A DNA stretch of 6,235 bases from PALSA-1006 sp964532405. GTDB taxonomy: Bacteria; Pseudomonadota; Gammaproteobacteria; Burkholderiales; Gallionellaceae. The notes under the pieces are model-generated. The model was given only the letters and a program-made list of their open reading frames with translations, made no database searches and was not told where the DNA came from. Position 1 is the stretch's first letter. Every line of letters begins with the position of its first letter. The stretch spans positions 1 to 6,235 of the forward strand of contig CAZHIC010000069.1 of the NCBI GenBank assembly GCA_964532405.1, written 5' to 3'. Below, one piece after another: positions 5,735 to 6,235 of the stretch. The translations under genes and the position numbers were made by a program.

Positions 5735-5740
5735 ATCATA
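5735..5740 (-). promoter_or_regulatory. Left-end -10 half of the circle-junction promoter
   Basis: TATGAT (5740-5735), 5 of 6 to consensus, starts 3 bases inside the left end. In the inserted state the 17-base spacing lands on GC-rich flank without a -35 box, so expression should be low. In the circle it pairs with TTGCCC of the right end and would drive the bridge RNA and then the transposase. Confidence 0.55.
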
Positions 5741-5742
5741 CA

Positions 5743-5919
5743 AGGTTGGGTGGAGCGTAGCGATACCCAACAAATTGCGAAAATAACGATGGGTAGCTTT
5801 GCATAGCCATCTGACTAAGCCAGCAAGCTGGTAAGTCATTGGTTATCGCGTTGCGCTGACGATTTCTCACGCGGTTCACCGCGTAGAGAATCGCGTCACT
5901 TTGTTGCAACCCATCCTAC
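5743..5919. repeat. REP/MITE-like composite palindromic unit, target of the insertion sequence
   Basis: With the element removed, the unit starts GTAGGTTGGGT (4416-4417 joined to 5743-5751) and ends ACCCATCCTAC (5909-5919). These are inverted repeats matching at 10 of 11 bases, spanning about 179 bp. Inside, on the plus strand, are four stem-loops in a row: GTTGGGT/ACCCAAC (5745-5771), GATGG/CCATC (5788-5811), TGACT plus CCAGC/GCTGG (5812-5838) and a long hairpin (5857-5898). The first palindrome is of a kind very common between genes in betaproteobacteria. No protein frame of interest is present. The unit could be a non-autonomous mobile repeat, a REP pair or a transcribed structured RNA; the sequence alone does not decide. 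Confidence 0.6.
5857..5898. repeat. Long hairpin within the composite repeat
   Basis: TGAC (5857-5860) pairs with GTCA (5895-5898), then GAT/ATC and TCTC/GAGA pair with small bulges, and ACGCGG (5869-5874) pairs perfectly with CCGCGT (5879-5884) around a TTCA loop. About 17 paired positions in 42 bases. No T-run follows, so it is unlikely to be a simple terminator. Confidence 0.6.
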
Positions 5920-5924
5920 GCGGG

Positions 5925-6235
5925 CTACGGCTCAATTAAACCTTTCTTTATGGCTTCCTCTTCACTTGGGAAAATGGCCATCGCTGTTTTCATATTTCTA
6001 AATCCAAAGCGTTCGTAATAGGCCTGCTTGCCCGGTGCCGCGTACAGCATAACAACATCGACATTTGCCGCTTGAACAAGATGTTGAACAATCTTGCTGC
6101 CCGCGCCTTTTTCTTGATATTCGGGCAGCACTGCAACATCGTAAATTGCGGCTCTCCACACACCGTCCGATAGTGCTCTTCCTAAAGTGGCCCCCTCTGT
6201 CCAGACAATAATGTATCGAGTTTAAGAGGGTAACC
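5925..6235 (-). pseudogene. GNAT-family N-acetyltransferase, 5' end outside window, probably frameshifted
   Basis: The minus frame gives YIIVWTEGATLGRALSDG, WRAAIYDVAVLPEYQEKGAGSKIVQHL, AAPGKQAYYERFGFRNMKTAMAIF and the stop at 5927-5925. The core GNAT features are present: D-V-A-V-L-P-E-Y-Q-x-K-G-x-G acetyl-CoA loop and Y-x-x-x-G-F-R near the C-terminus. Relatives have about 130-150 residues, so the first 40 or so lie beyond the window edge or are lost. In this frame a TAA occurs at 6224-6222; in another frame the bases upstream read VTLLNSIH, the expected preceding segment, so a frameshift at about 6212-6220 is likely. An in-frame GTG at 6161 would give only 78 residues without the first strands. 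The substrate is unknown. The stop codon lies within 6 bases of the composite repeat. Confidence 0.65.

Larger units (their letters stand above)
4418..5742 (-). mobile_element. Complete IS110-family insertion sequence, IS621-like, about 1325 bp
   Basis: The element reads on the minus strand: left end at 5742 (TGTATGATC), right end at 4418 (GAGTATCT). It holds an intact DEDD transposase and a long structured 5' leader, and it has no terminal inverted repeats, as usual for IS110. Ends were set by three independent signs. A CT dinucleotide occurs at both borders (5744-5743 in the flank, 4419-4418 in the element). Removing 4418-5742 rebuilds a continuous common palindrome (TTTTGTAGGTTGGGTGG). The joined ends would read AGTATCTTGTAT, which agrees with the donor sequence I recall for IS621 of E. 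coli. The unit lies 11 bases after the YihY-type stop codon and breaks no gene. The exact base of each end is inferred. Confidence 0.85.

Noticed and set aside
5503..5739. 78-residue open frame on the minus strand in the leader of the insertion sequence
   Set aside because: It overlaps the whole predicted bridge RNA, has no family resemblance and its sequence is explained by the RNA stems and guides.
4418..5742. Terminal inverted repeats or target duplication of the insertion sequence
   Set aside because: None found at the ends, which agrees with the IS110 mechanism.
1..6235. CRISPR array, tRNA or rRNA genes
   Set aside because: No regularly spaced repeats and no tRNA- or rRNA-like sequence were seen on either strand.

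Overview
The window looks like a piece of a mid-GC betaproteobacterial chromosome, most like the Nitrosomonadales/Gallionellaceae. This rests on family resemblance of the YihY and HugZ-like proteins, the style of the PAS-GGDEF remnant and the REP-type palindromes. It is inference, not a database result.

Left part (1-1500) is a gene graveyard. A palindrome (43-65) precedes a minus-strand scrap of a CopA-type heavy-metal-binding domain (72-209). At about 206-212 this abuts a plus-strand scrap of a histidine kinase. At about 520 that is joined to the second half of a response-regulator receiver domain, followed by PAS and GGDEF domains (523-1497). The receiver-PAS-GGDEF reading frame is broken by a missing base (about 763), an in-frame stop (992-994) and a deletion (about 1060) that removed the start of the GGDEF domain.

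Middle (1500-4420) holds a small intact membrane protein of the DUF2892 type (1550-1744, minus) and an S-methyl-5'-thioadenosine/thioinosine phosphorylase gene whose central half is deleted in frame (1899-2261). After an AT-rich gene-free stretch come a HugZ-like FMN/heme-binding protein (2509-3174, minus) and, divergent from it, a full-length YihY/BrkB-type inner-membrane protein (3204-4406, plus).

Right part (4418-5742) is a complete IS110-family element of the IS621 type, in minus orientation. The transposase is intact (DEDD residues and C-terminal serine motif). The roughly 250-base leader reads as a bridge RNA: a target-binding loop and a donor-binding loop whose four guide segments can be matched by eye to the two flanks and to the two element ends around a CT core. 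Closing the element into a circle would put TTGCCC and TATGAT exactly 17 bases apart, which would make a promoter for the RNA and transposase. The element sits in the left end of a REP/MITE-like palindromic unit of about 179 bp (remainder 5743-5919), whose right end touches the stop codon of a truncated GNAT acetyltransferase gene (5925-6235, minus).

The most informative system here is the bridge-RNA-guided insertion sequence together with its reconstructable target. The chain of deletions on the left is either real gene decay or an assembly problem and should be checked against reads.
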